From Eonycteris spelaea (Eukaryota > Chordata > Mammalia > Chiroptera > Pteropodidae): a stretch of 64,000 nt of DNA. Position numbers and translations under genes: made by a program. Where the stretch lies: positions 4,216,001 through 4,280,000 of the forward strand of contig PUFA01000070.1 in assembly GCA_003508835.1 (NCBI GenBank), given 5' to 3'. How positions within the stretch are numbered: the stretch's first letter is position 1; every line of letters begins with the position of its first letter. The notes under the pieces are model-generated. The model had not been told where the DNA came from and made no database searches. It saw nothing but the letters and a program-made list of their open reading frames with translations. This document shows positions 13,646 to 24,739 of the stretch, one piece after another.

Positions 13646-13759
13646 CATACTCTCTTATCAGACTTTAAAATAATCTCCTTATTTAGGAAGCCATTTATTT
13701 AACGGCCTTTGAAGCTCTAGGAACTTTCTCCCAAAATGCACTTATTAAATTATTTTTAG

Positions 13760-14335
13760 TTTTCAATTAGAGTTGACATTATTATTTTATGTTAGTTTCA
13801 GGTGTATAGCATAGTGGTTAGACATTTATATAATTTATAAAAGGATCCCCCCGATAAATCTAGTACCCACCTGGCACCATAGTTTTTACAATATTATTGA
13901 CTATATTCTCTATGCTGTACTTCACATCCCTGTGACTATTTTGTAACTATAAATTTGTACTTCTTAATCCTTTCATCTTTTTCACCCAGACCCCCAACAC
14001 CTTTCCTATCTGGCAACCATTAGTTTGTTCTCTGTATTTATGAATCTGTTTCTGTTTTGTTTATTTTACTCTTTAGATTCCACATATGACTGAGATTATG
14101 TGGTATTTGTCTTTCTCTGTCTGAATTATTCACTTGCTTTATACCCTCTAGGTCCATCCGTCCTGTTGCAAATGGTGAGATTACATTTTTTTTTTAATGG
14201 CTGAGTAATAGTCTATTGTATATATGCACCACATCTTCTTTATCCAATTGTCTATTGATGGGCATTTCATATCTTGGCTATTGTAAATAGTGCTGCAGTA
14301 AACATAGGGGTGCATGTATCTTTTCAAATTAGTGT
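13760..14335 (-). mobile_element. L1 3' UTR and ORF2 end, antisense, laurasiatherian/bat-like
   Basis: The 3' UTR reads in antisense: 'ttagtttcaggtgtatagca', 'tagtggttagacatttatat', 'ctagtacccacctggcacca' and 'tattgactatattctctatg'. The ORF2 C-terminal region follows ('ttccacatatgactgagatt', 'tgggcatttcatatcttggc', 'gtgctgcagtaaacatag'). The element is 5'-truncated at about 14335. A 6-bp ccaaaa at both sides (13732 and 14336) is too short to be sure of as a target-site duplication. Confidence 0.9.
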
Positions 14336-14389
14336 CCAAAACACATTTTTTGAAAATACTTTTATCAGAGTTGTGTTTTAGAATCTAAT

Positions 14390-14562
14390 ACAATCATGCC
14401 ACTTACTAGCAAATTATTTCATCTCAGTTTCTTCAGTGGTAAAATATAATCATAATATCTAAAATACAACATTATTCTCTGATAATTAAGTGAGATAGTT
14501 TATGTAAAGCACAATACTTGTATATAGTAAGTACTCAATAAATAGTAGCTACAGTTATTATA
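14390..14562 (+). mobile_element. MIR SINE
   Basis: Sense MIR: 'gccacttactagcaaattat', 'tcatctcagtttcttcagt', 'aattaagtgagatagttta' and the tail 'taagtactcaataaatagta'. Confidence 0.9.
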
Positions 14563-14599
14563 GTCACAGTATCTTTTATTTCTAGCTTGATCCTGAGTC

Positions 14600-14725
14600 T
14601 TATCTTCCCTTGACAAAAAATTAGGGTTCAGATATATTAATTCAGGGATAGCAAGTCCAAGTTCACACAGCTAAGAAGTCCAGTGAGAGTACAAAACCAC
14701 AATCTCTTACTATCTCTGCATGTCA
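14600..14725 (-). mobile_element. Probable MIR fragment, antisense
   Basis: The string 'agttcacacagctaagaag' and 'agagtacaaaaccacaatc' fit the antisense MIR 'cacacagctagtaagtggcag' block. The rest is poor. Confidence 0.5.
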
Positions 14726-14919
14726 CATCCCTTAGTGTATATATGGTATTTTAAGGAACTGGCTGTACCTAACTTTCCAGAATTACCTTCTTACATTTTC
14801 CTCAAATCCTCGAATTCATGAACCAATTCTTGTCTTTACACACAGCAGACCCTATTATGCATGAATATGTAATAAATTTTCTCTTACATTCCTTTGGCTT
14901 TGATGTTCTCCCTTGCTTC

Positions 14920-15215
14920 CAGCTTTGCCCATCTCTTGAAGCTCAGTGCCACTGTCATCTCTTTTGCCAAGATGTTCTAATATCTCCCTGCTCTCTGCTG
15001 CTGCTCCGTCTCCTACTACTAACCTTTTGAAACATATATGATTGTAAGACCATTATTTGTTTATCTTTCCAGTTCTGGGCTTCTCCAGGACACAGATTAG
15101 AACTTACTAATTTTCAAAACCCCAAGATCTGACATGATTGGTACTTACTCTGTTTCTGGAAAGAAAGAGTAAATGAATTAATGAAAGAATGAGTAAATGA
15201 AAAAATGTACTTAAA
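14920..15215 (+). mobile_element. L2 LINE 3' region
   Basis: The L2 3' order is visible: the 'ctgccactgtcatctctttt'-type block, 'caagatgttctaatatctcc', then 'ggcttctccaggacacagat' near the position of the usual 'gagggcagggactttgtct', then 'agtaaatgaattaatgaaag' at the tail. It may be the end of the L2 begun at 11950. Confidence 0.5.
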
Positions 15216-16034
15216 GGCTTTTGAAGTTGAGAGGAGAATGAGATCTGAGAAGAAAAGTATTTCACCTCTACCTGTGTTTCTTGTGAGGACTCTTGTGAGG
15301 CTGGGTCGTTCAGTGAGTCTCCCATGATTATTAGCACAGTCCATTATGCCAGTACTGTGGGGACTATTTTTGCCTTCATTTCTCGGTGATTACTCAAATA
15401 ACTCAAAGGAAGTTGGGATAGCCTTATTGGGTAGACTTTACCATGCATTTTATTGTCTTTTCCCAGATGACTGCATTTGTTGCTGCATGCCAATTGTAAA
15501 AATTGTAGAACTTACCTAGGATGAGTGTCCCGCAAGCCCTTTAAGTAATTAGAGTCTAAAAACTTTCATTTTCAGGATATATATGTATTTTTTGCCTGGG
15601 CAGGCATGAAGTATTTCCTAGCTTGGTGAACAGGGACATCCATAAGAACATTGGGCCATGGAACACAAGACAATTTTAAGCAATAAAAAAGAAAAATGTG
15701 TCAAGGGAAAAGCTATAAAGCCATAATCATGAATAGCAAAGGAGACATCAGACCATACAACTGAGGGCAACTCAGGAATATGAAATCAAAATGCACATGA
15801 AGAAAATTCAAGAGGAATTAAACTAGACAACATGAATATTAAGGAAATTGGATTTCCAGAAGTGGCAAAACATGAACAATTTAACAAGAACAGTTCATGC
15901 CATTGAGCCTGTACCCCCAGCACTATGGTATACAAAAAGAAATTAAGAAATATTATTAGCCCACCCTCCTTACTTCTCTCTTTTTAATTGTATATGCTAG
16001 ATAAACCGAAAAGGAAGGAATGACATTTAAAATC
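15216..16034. other. Unclassified sequence
   Basis: No nameable repeat. The two minus-strand frames at 15107-15344 overlap each other and the L2 tail, and have no motif. The purine-rich stretch 15680-15900 hints at decayed LINE sequence but I cannot place it. Confidence 0.45.
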
Positions 16035-16235
16035 TCTACTCTGTGTTAAGGAGTTCACATAAAATACCTCATTGAGTTCTCCCAAAAATTTATGAGATAA
16101 ATATTATTATTCCTGTTGGCTCAGGGTGGTCAAATAATGTGCCTAAGGTCACATGGTATAATAGTAGAGCAGGATTCAACCCCAGTTCTGAACTCAGATT
16201 TTACCCACCTATCTTATAATGCTGCCTTCCAGAAT
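16035..16235 (-). mobile_element. MIR SINE (antisense)
   Basis: Antisense MIR: 'atacctcattgagttctccc', 'atgagataaatattattatt', 'aatgtgcctaaggtcacatg' and 'agcaggattcaaccccag', with the 'taatgctgcctt' end. Confidence 0.9.
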
Positions 16236-16559
16236 CTTCCAGAATAAATTTGTTACAGGATAATCTCTCCTATGTTTTGGCACTATTACATCGAATCCAA
16301 AAATAGCATGACAGTGAGGTTCTTAAGTAATAATGTGGTCATATTGCCAGTCATAGAACATCTTTTCTTATAGAAAATTTTAAAATTGAGAAATGCATCA
16401 CAAATGTTGTAATAACATATGTATATTTACAGAACTAATAATTATTAACTATCATTTTCCCCTACAAAACAATACAGATTAAGTTGAAGTCTTTTTTGAT
16501 CTTTTTCCATTCTCCCACCTCCTGACCAACTTCCATTTCTAGAAAAGCACTAAATTTGG
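16236..16559. other. Unclassified sequence
   Basis: Nothing recognisable. Confidence 0.5.
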
Positions 16560-16975
16560 TGAGTTACAGATGGCCAGGCTTTTGCTAAAACTCCTGCTTC
16601 CTTTTCATAGCTTAGAGTTATCACTGGGAAAGGGTTGCCCAGCCTGTGGCTCCATTTCCAAATTCCTCTTCTGTTGAGGTGTGGCCTTTTGACCACTTCT
16701 CACCAAGTGATCAAAAGTCGCTCCTTCCCAAAGCTTTAAGAAGCAGATGTGTTCCTTCAACATCCCTTTGGTTGGCCGATGCAGAGGACAAGGTCCTAGA
16801 TGTTAGAGTTTAATTTTTTCTTTGGATGTTAGAATTTAAAGATTAAAGGAGTCTGAACCACTTCATGAGGAATAATGTGTGATAACAAGGAAAATTTACA
16901 CTGGACTGTTTTATGAGGAAGACATAAATTATTGGGTTAAGCCACTGATATTTTAGAATTATTTTGTTATATTAC
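16560..16975 (+). mobile_element. MLT1-like MaLR solitary LTR
   Basis: Motifs in order: 'cctcttctgttgaggtgtgg', 'ccttttgaccacttctcacc', 'caaaagtcgctccttcccaa', 'acactggactgttttatgag', and the LTR-end block 'ttgggttaagccactgatat' followed by 'ttattttgttat'. No internal retroviral sequence adjoins it. Confidence 0.75.
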
Positions 16976-17219
16976 CCTAATTAATCATTCTAATCAATTA
17001 CCTAATTAATGACTTTAATTTCATATTTTATTTTTGCAGATATATTGCTCTAATTAACCTAATAATCCTATGTTATATATATTTTCCTAATTAATTAATC
17101 CAATATTTAGTCTTTTATAGATATATTAATCTTACTTTATTAATCCAATATTTTTTCTAAATCATCAATTTTTATTTTGTGTAGGCATTTATAAATAAAA
17201 TATTTTTTATTTGTATCTT

Positions 17220-18010
17220 TTTAAAGAAATAATATATAAAAAATACAATGTGAATATTGAGCTATGAGTTATTTTTCCCCAGAAGTGTAGGTTTTAAAAG
17301 TCTTTCCATGTTGATATATGTGCTGATATATATATGTATATATATATCATACATATATATATACATATACATACATATCTGTATAAAAATAGATCATTTC
17401 TCTTAACTGCTGTATATATTCTATTTTATGAATATGTACTTTATTCACTTCTGATAAGCATTTAGTTTGCTTTCTTTTTTCTTTCTATTTTGCTATTATA
17501 AACACTGCTCCAGTAAATAGATTTCTACAGTTTCCTTGAGCATAAATGCAAGAACCATTCTAGAATATATACCTATACTTAAAATTACATTTTAAAGCTT
17601 TATGAGAATTTTTCTTTTCCAAATACCTGAGCAAAAGTTAGGTCATTTCCTCTTATGAATAGTATCTGCTCATATTTTTTGTCTATTTTCTGTGGGTTTG
17701 TTTTTCTAATAGTTTTTTGAAGGTTTTCAAAAAATATTCTGTATATGAATTTGGTTATCTGCTTTCTTTTTGTGCCCCTTGCTTTCAACTTGTATTATGT
17801 GTTTTGCTGAACAGACATTTTAAATTTTGATGTAAGATTTATGAAATGTTTTTATTATTTTTCCTTTTTTATATTAGACAATCTTACTTACTATCAGTAT
17901 TACAAATTTATTTTTATATATTTTTTAAATGTTTAAAATTATATAATTTATAAATAGATCTTAATCTAGCTGGGGCCCATTAAGATAAAGATCTAATTTA
18001 TTTTTTTTCC
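17220..18010 (-). mobile_element. Old L1 (L1M) 3' and ORF2 fragment, antisense
   Basis: Diverged antisense L1: 'attataaacactgctccagt', 'gagcataaatgcaagaacca', 'atgagaatttttcttttcca' and 'ttttttgaaggttttcaaaa', in the order of the ORF2 end running into its upstream part. An AT microsatellite (17315-17390) sits in the 3' portion. The frame at 17600-17788 on the minus strand is a relic of this L1. Confidence 0.65.
17315..17390. repeat. (AT)n/(ATACAT)n microsatellite
   Basis: About 75 bases of alternating A and T with cat and tac interruptions, imperfectly palindromic. Confidence 0.9.
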
Positions 18011-18059
18011 ATATAGTAAACCAACAATCCTAATGTCCTAGATTGAATAGTCTTCCTTC

Positions 18060-18245
18060 TATCTCTGATTTTTAATGCCATTCTTACCTCTTTCTAGCTG
18101 TGTAACTTAGGCAAGTTACTTAACGTCTCTGTAAAATGAGAATAACGATTAATAATAAGTTCCTTATAGAGTTATTGTACCAAACTACATATATGTATCA
18201 CTTGGAATGGTAACTGGCATATGATTAGTGCTATGTATTTATTAG
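18060..18245 (+). mobile_element. MIR SINE
   Basis: Sense MIR: 'cctctttctagctgtgtaac', 'ttaggcaagttacttaacgt', 'ctctgtaaaatgagaataac', 'agagttattgtacc'. Confidence 0.9.
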
Positions 18246-18774
18246 TCATTTTTGTAAGATGTTATATCAACAATCCTATTCTTGAAAGTAAGCCATGTAT
18301 TGAAAATCTTTAGATAAAGAATATACCATTGTTACAGGCAGTACATATTATCATGATGAAATAGCCCAACCAATAGCTGGTCCCTTCAAGAGCCAGTCAC
18401 TTTAAACTTGCTCTTCTCATCTGAAATAAAGAAATCACGTTCAACATGGGTGATACGCATAAACTACAAAGCATCTTTTGTGTGCAGAAACATGCAAAAT
18501 AATTATTGACTAAATATTCTTTTGGCATGAATGAAAATGACAGTTGAATTAATGTGAAAATATCCAGCCGTTCCATTTCAGAATCACTAAAAGATACCAG
18601 CAATTAAATCTGAATTTGACACAGTGATGAAAATTGCAGATAGAGAGGGGGAAATATAAGGCTTATTATGATGACAAAGGGACAATGAGCATTGGAAACA
18701 ATAATAGACACTAATGAGCAGACATGAAAATTAGGATGAAAGCTAAAGAATGTAAAACTGGAAGCAGCCGAGGC
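18246..18774. other. Unclassified sequence
   Basis: No gene or named repeat. The 68-codon frame at 18397-18603 (minus) shows no motif. Confidence 0.5.
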
Positions 18775-18895
18775 TCCTAGGTAAATTGTTTCATCCTAGG
18801 TCTCAGACATAATAAGGGCAGAGGAAAGTTTTGAACCCAGGTTTGTCTGACTTCAAAATCTGAACTCTTAACTATACTAGATTCTCTCCTGTATA
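18775..18895 (-). mobile_element. MIR SINE fragment (antisense)
   Basis: Antisense MIR end: 'aggtctcagacataataagg', 'cagaggaaagttttgaaccc' and 'aggtttgtctgacttcaaaa', then 'tgaactcttaactatac'. Confidence 0.8.
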
Positions 18896-18924
18896 CAAAG
18901 TGTGTAGAGAATGTGAAAACCATG

Positions 18925-19060
18925 CAAGACAGGCATCAGAAGATTTAGATTTGAATCCTGCCTGTGCCACTATCGATCTGTTACCTTGCCTAGTTTTCTT
19001 CTCACTAAATTGGGAGCAATAATAACTACCTCTTAGTCATTGGAAGAATGAAGATAATGT
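18925..19060 (+). mobile_element. MIR SINE fragment (sense)
   Basis: Sense MIR 5' half: 'gatttagatttgaatcctgc', 'ctgtgccactatcgatctgt', 'ttaccttgcctagttttctt' and 'ataataactacctcttagtc'. It faces the MIR at 18775-18895 in the opposite orientation, only about 30 bases away. Confidence 0.85.
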
Positions 19061-20769
19061 TTGTGATGCTCCTGACATGTCCAAGAGCCTCCGCAATGTT
19101 CGTTCCTAGCTCCTTTCCTGAGAAATCTGTTATAACTTGTGATCAGTTGAATCGTCCTCAGCTTCCTTATATAAATTGCTTTTACAGAAAAATGGACTCG
19201 CTTAAATTTGTACTTTTTTTAACAATAAAAAGGTCTCAGCAAAATAAAGGGTGACTTTGTGACTAGGAGATGGAAACAGCAGCCTAATTCTGAGCACATA
19301 CAAGCACACACACACGTCTGGTGTCCACAATATTGTCCCTCCAACTCACCCCCAAGGTTGTGTCTCTTTATTAAAACATGTTCCCAGATTATTAAAACTG
19401 CCAGTTCTGGGATGATTCAAACTTTAGCAAGGATCAAAGATTCTAGGACAAGAAAATATCATGATGTTCTGATATGATGTTATGCTTATGACAATTTAGT
19501 TATCGGTACTAGTAAACAGGAGAGGAAAGTGGTTGAAGGGAAGAGAATGTTCTACCATAGACCTTTGAAAATATGATTTCTGGACTCCTTTTCAGACAAG
19601 AGTGAATTTGGGTTGGTTGACCTGATCCATGGGACAGAATTTGGAGTGTAAAGGTGAGGATAGTCTGAATATTGTGTTAATGTGAAGATATTAGGTAGGG
19701 AGACAGGATCTAGGTATGAAGAATGGGACAGAAATTGACCACAGAAAATAAGAGCAAGAGGATTCATCATAGAGAGGAAGAGGTAGAACAGGAAATATAT
19801 CCTGAGTCCACGGAGTGTGTCCACACAGAGCTCAGTGTGGAGAGGTTGCCTAGAGGATTCTCAGTTGCCTAAGACATGTGCCACCTCTGAGTAAGGCACC
19901 TCCTGTACATAGTGCTGTAAAATGGAATGAGAACCATCAACCCGATACTGGAGAACACAGAGCACATCCTTTCAGAATGATGAACTTGTGAAATGAAATA
20001 GCAGAATGTCTGCAAACTGCTCCTGGAACAGTGAGCGTATATTGTGAAATAAATGCAATTGTCCAAACAGCAATAATGAGATTTTTATGGATGCTAAAGT
20101 AAAAAATTTCAAAGCCTGTTTTGCTCTCTGTGATATCTTTTTTCCCAGTTATTTTAAATAAATTAGTCACATAATATTTTCTCACCAGAGTTGTAATTTT
20201 GTGTCCAACATGTCAGTTCCCAGCTTTTTTGGACATTTGTTTGCAACATTATGCCACTTTATAGCCATAGCTTTTTTACAATTAAAACCCAGTTTATTCA
20301 TATTTAGTGGATATCTCTCTCTTTTTATTTAGGAGCTCCCTGAATATATAACAGTACATTGTTATAGACAGAAAGCAAGAACCCTGATCTTTACAAAGCA
20401 GGAACCGCATGAAACACACACAAGGGGAACCAGCAAGATACGAAACATGTAGAAAGAAAGAATATAGGCTGCAGCAGAACAGAGATGAGTCTTTTACATG
20501 TTACTCATACTTCACTGTGCAATATTCAGGGCAGCGATTTAGTGAAAGTGTATACATTTTTTATTTCATAGCATGGGTTCAATCATTCTCAACTAATGTA
20601 TTATTTTCATAAAAACCTCAAGGAAACAAGCATCGCAGCCCACACTAGGAAGCAACTCTTATATGAGGATGTGCTCTATGTTGCACGTTTATAATCACAT
20701 ATGTGCCCAATTGCCATATTCAGGCATGGGCTTTCTGATAGCATTTAGGGTGATTATTGAATATGAAGT
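19061..20769. other. Unclassified sequence
   Basis: No gene or nameable repeat in about 1.7 kb. Several short frames (19048-19254, 19259-19477, 19552-19824, 19869-20185, 20409-20612) on both strands carry no domain, signal or codon pattern that sets them apart from chance. Confidence 0.5.
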
Positions 20770-20905
20770 CTTAGAGTCATTTTATCTTTTGTTTTCTGGT
20801 AGCTCAGTGTTTCCATTGCTTCATTGTCCTTGTGTTTCTGTTTTCTTTATTTTGGTTGGCTTTTGTGGGTTTTCCCTCTGGTTCTTCCTGTTTTATGTTG
20901 TATAC

Positions 20906-21086
20906 TTCAGTTCTGAATCTTCTATGTGTAGTTACCATTACGAATATGTATATAGTTATAGATATAGTTATATATATATATATATATAACTATATCTATA
21001 ACTATATATATATATAAGTTATATATATGTAAGTTATATATAGATTCAGTTCTGAATCTTCTATGTGTAGTTACCATTACGAATAT
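20906..21086. repeat. 42-bp direct duplication flanking an AT tract
   Basis: The 42 bases at 20906-20947 recur at 21045-21086, an offset of 139. The AT tract and palindrome lie between them. This looks like a tandem duplication of a 139-bp unit inside the HAL1 3' region, after which the AT tracts diverged. Confidence 0.9.
20949..21008. repeat. 60-bp perfect AT palindrome
   Basis: The left arm containing tatagttatagatatagtta (20951-20970) is the exact reverse complement of taactatatctataactata (20987-21006). The central (TA)8 is itself palindromic, so all 60 bases form one perfect inverted repeat with no spacer. Such sequences can extrude as cruciforms. Confidence 0.95.
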
Positions 21087-21195
21087 ATAACTATATATAT
21101 AAGTATATATATGTAAGTTATATATAGATATAAGTTATATATCTATATATAACTATATATATAACTTTATATATAACTATATATATAACTATCCA
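21009..21195. repeat. AT-rich satellite (tata/agtta units)
   Basis: Continuation of the AT expansion, built from variants of atataactat and its complement. It contains the second copy of the 42-bp duplicated block. Confidence 0.9.
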
Positions 21196-21439
21196 TTTTC
21201 TTCTGCTCATGTCTTATCCATTCCCCTTTGCGAATTTGGATATTTGAATCTTCCCCTTTTTAATCATTGTTGTCTCAATTTGTCCCTATGTATGTTAAAC
21301 ATTCATTACTATTTTGCCGTAACAATTCTCTTATTTTTTAAGCTTATAATGCCCTGTTTTTAGTAAGGGTTGCACTCCTCTATTTGCTTGATAGTCGCTT
21401 TACTCTTAATTATGGTTTATTTAATTTAATTTAATTTAT

Positions 21440-22200
21440 TTTATTTTGTCATTTGTTTTAGGTGAGCTGACTTCTTTAAGTATTTCCTATAGTGCAGGCC
21501 TCATAGTGGAGGATTCTCTCAATTTTTGTATGTCTGGAAAGGTTTTGTTTCTCCTTCATATATAAAGGAGAGCTTAGCTGAATACATTATTCTAGGCTGG
21601 TAGTTCCTTTCACGTAATAGTTTAAATATTTGATTCCATTCCTTTCTGGCTTGCAAAGTTTGTGCTGAGAAGTCTGATGATAATCTAATGGAGTTTTCTT
21701 TATAAGTTACCATTTTCTCCATAGCTGCACTGAGAATTCTGTCTTTGTCATTTATTGTTGATAATTTTAATATAATGTGTCTTGGTGAGGGCTTTTTTGG
21801 GTTGAGATAATTGGGTGTTCTGTTGACTTCTTGAATTCCAAGCTCCAGCTCTTTCCTTAGATCTGGGAAATTCTCATCAGCTATTTGTCTGAAAATGCTT
21901 TCTAGTCCCGGCTCCTTTTCCTTGCCTTCGAGAATGCCCATTATTCTTACATTTCCTTTCCTGATGGTATCAGCTATTTTTTGAATTCCTCTTTAATTAT
22001 TTTTCATTCTTCGGTTTCTCTTCTTCCTTCTGATTTATTTCTAGATTTCTACCTTCAATATCACTGATCCTTTCCTCCATTTGGTCAACTCTATTTCCCA
22101 AGCTTGCTATTTCATTTTTCAACTCTTGCAGTGTGTTCTTCATCTCCAGAAGTTTTATTTGATTCTTTTTTGAGGGTTTCAATCTCCTTGCTCTGCTCAT
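21440..22200 (-). pseudogene. Decayed ORF1 of the HAL1-like element
   Basis: L1 ORF1 proteins are RNA-binding trimers with a coiled coil, an RRM and a C-terminal domain. Here the first piece (22200-21997) has a heptad-rich coiled coil, with NRVDQMEERISDIEGR near its end. The second (21941-21519, 140 codons) carries the RRM start (IMGILEGKEKEPGLESIF), then NPKKPSPRHIILKLS, then the C-terminal domain with ARKEWNQIFKLLRERNYQPR and KLSFIYEGETKPF. A frame change or stop separates the pieces. Another frameshift and a stop break the tail, where RPAL and EILKEVSS can still be read near 21440-21480. It is broken, but less worn than most elements here. Confidence 0.8.
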
Positions 22201-23369
22201 CTAGGGTTTTTTTTTTCAATTTCTGAAATTGTTGATATGACTTGTTTCGGAATTCACTGAGATTTTTCAGAAGTACCATTCTAAATTCTCTATCTTTTTA
22301 ATTGCATATTTCTATGTCTTTAAGCTTATTTTCTGGAGATTTTTCTCTTTCTTTCTGAGATGCCTTGTCACGTTGGTTGTTCACAGTGTTTAATGGACTA
22401 TTTCTCTGCCAGGGCATTAATGGAAATGTATTCTGATTTTTTTCCAGAAAGAAGATTTATTATATAAAGGTCTCTCTTTAGCTTGCTGCAAAGAAGGTGC
22501 TTTTCTTTTGCTTTTCAGTAGGTGGAATATAAACCTCTTGGATCTCCGCTTTATGTAAAGCCTTAAAAATGCCTTTTTATTTTCTGATAGATATTTAATC
22601 ACGCTCACTACCCTTAGTTTCAGTCCCTGTCAGTGTTAACAACAGTTTCGGTAGCATTTGCTCAGATTCTCCTGGGGATCCACAGTGATTGGTCTTGGCA
22701 GGTATGTGAGTAGGGACCCTCTGGGTTGGGAGTTGTGGGCTGTGGCTTGGCCTCAGTTTTGCAACCAGGGCCGGTGAATATTAACTGTTGTTTCTCTGCC
22801 ATCCTGCTTCTCTGCTTTCTGCCCTGATGTCTGGGCCCTGTGGTAGATCATGTATATTTCACAGAAGTCCCAGGCAGCTGCTCAGGGAACTCATGGCTCA
22901 TTCTCCCCTCCCCCTTCCCTACAGGGAGCTCTGGCAACTGTGGGGGCAACTTCTTTATTTCTCTCAGTCCACCACCCAACACCCAGGGTTCTGACCTGTG
23001 TTAACTCTTATGCACAGATCCCATGCTCAGATGTGCTGGTGTGCAGTTTGGGTGTTTTTTTGTTGAGTTTTAGATATTCAGCTTATTGCTGCTTCAAAGG
23101 GAGAGATCTGGGGACGTATTTCACTCTGCCACGTTTCCTTTGATGACCCCAGATAAGAAAATTAATTAACTGCCCAGACAGATTTCTGTATCAACAACAG
23201 AGGGTGACACAGTATAATTTCCACGGAAGCAGAGAATACAAAGCTCTTTTTGAAAAGGAACATACAGGTGACAATAATATTCTAAGAGAATGGGAGTGAA
23301 CTGAAAAGTGCTAGATGTGTGTCACTGAGGGAAGGAAAGAAAGGACATTTAGGCACAAACAACTGTGGC

Positions 23370-23463
23370 TATATTTGAAAAAGTTATATAAATGTCTAAG
23401 CACTATGTTGTACACCTGAAGCTAATATAATGTTATATGTCAACTGTAATTGAAAAAAAAAAA
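23370..23463 (+). mobile_element. L1 3' terminus, sense
   Basis: Carries the L1 3' end in sense: 'ttatataaatgtctaagcac', 'tatgttgtacacctgaagct', 'aatataatgttatatgtcaa' and 'ctgtaattg', then an A run. It is the same 3' family seen antisense at 13760 and 45435. The short copy is heavily 5'-truncated. Confidence 0.9.
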
Positions 23464-23539
23464 GTATTTAATATTGGCCAAAATATAAAAGTTCAATTAG
23501 ATACTGGACTCAAGAATTTTCTTTAAAAAAAAAAAAAAG

Positions 23540-23765
23540 AAGAGAGCCTTTTCACTGTGTCTTTACATAGGTTTTTTCCATGGGTCTAGGTCCAAATTTG
23601 TTTTCTAAGAAAGATACCAGTCATTCTGGTCTACCCCAGAGACCTCATTTTAACTTAATTACCTCTTTAAAGACGTTATGCACGAATACAGTTCTATTCT
23701 GAGGTACTGGGGATTAGGGCTTCAACATATAAATTTGGAGGTACACAAGTCAGCCCATAACAACA
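23540..23765 (-). mobile_element. MaLR LTR fragment, antisense
   Basis: Antisense of a MaLR LTR: 'ttttcactgtgtctttacat', 'taattacctctttaaagacg', 'tactggggattagggcttca', 'acatataaatttggaggtac' and 'caagtcagcccataac'. These correspond to the 5' half of the family (the usual 'atgttgaaatcctaaccccc' start). Confidence 0.75.
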
Positions 23766-24739
23766 GGTATTTAGGAAAGTCCTTTTAGTCCAATGTTTCA
23801 CCTTTCTGTTTTACTAAACTTATTAAAATTATTAAGTTGAATTGAAAATACTCTATCTGTGCATTTGGCTGTGAGAAACTAGAACTATGGTCTAGAAATA
23901 GTCAAATGGCTTCTTGAAATTAACTGACATAGGCCAAAAATGCCAAAAACACTTATTCATCTTACAGTTTTGGGATTCTTTGGTTGCATTGCAGTTCTCC
24001 GTTACAAAGTGGGTAATATAATAAAACATGCATATTGCCTATGCCAATCATAATGAAGTTGAAAAATCAAGTTTCAAATAACATAAGGTCTCTGTTTAGG
24101 TATTTTTATATCTCTTTAAGTGAAACATGAATTTTGAGCTTATTCCTAGTCTATGGGAAAAAATAATTATTTTAATACATAATGGACCTCAGAGTATTGA
24201 ATGTTTTGCCTTAATTGCTGTGCTAGTCCTGATACCCTGAGTGATCTATTTCTATTTGATGTGCACAGCTCTAATGATGAGAAGAAAAAATCTCACTGTT
24301 CAAGAAATTTTGAATATTTTAGGAGCCTTTATGTTTGGAAGCCCCAAATCAGGATTTTGTTTTGTAATGTTAAGTTGAAAAAAGATAAAATATATCATTA
24401 TGATATGGAAATTAATTTACTATGACTAAATTTTTCCTGCCATTTGAGTTTCTCAAAGAGAATAATGAAAATCAGAATCTAATCATTACATGCTAACTTC
24501 AGGTATCTTTTCAATGTAGTTCTATATTTGTGGGCACTACAAATGAGACAATAAATGCATAATAGGGGCTATCTATCTCTGATTAGAGGACCAATAAAGG
24601 GTTTGTGTCCATAAAATTTCCATTATTTTTGAGGTTTCATGGACAATATTCTTTAGAAGTATGGATTGGCTTACAAACCATATCTATAAAGTGAGATTGT
24701 CTTCTACTACAAGAAACCTCTACAACATATTAGTCTTCC
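23766..24739. other. Unclassified sequence
   Basis: No gene or nameable repeat. The frame at 24201-24425 has no motif. Confidence 0.5.

Larger units (their letters stand above)
20770..23152 (-). mobile_element. HAL1-like half-LINE (L1-derived, ORF1 only), antisense
   Basis: Read on the minus strand, the element starts at about 23152 with a less AT-rich 5' leader (23152-22300). A decayed ORF1 lies at about 22200-21440, followed by an A+T-rich 3' region. I see no endonuclease or reverse-transcriptase remnant downstream of ORF1. HAL1 elements are known ORF1-only L1 derivatives. The antisense strings 'ttctggcttgcaaagtttgt' and 'gctgagaagtctgatgataa' are typical of HAL1. The 3' limit is uncertain, and the AT expansion at 20949-21190 lies inside. 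Confidence 0.7.

Noticed and set aside
20663..21017. 108-codon ORF with a run of alternating Y and I
   Set aside because: It reads through the AT satellite and the 3' region of the antisense HAL1-like element.
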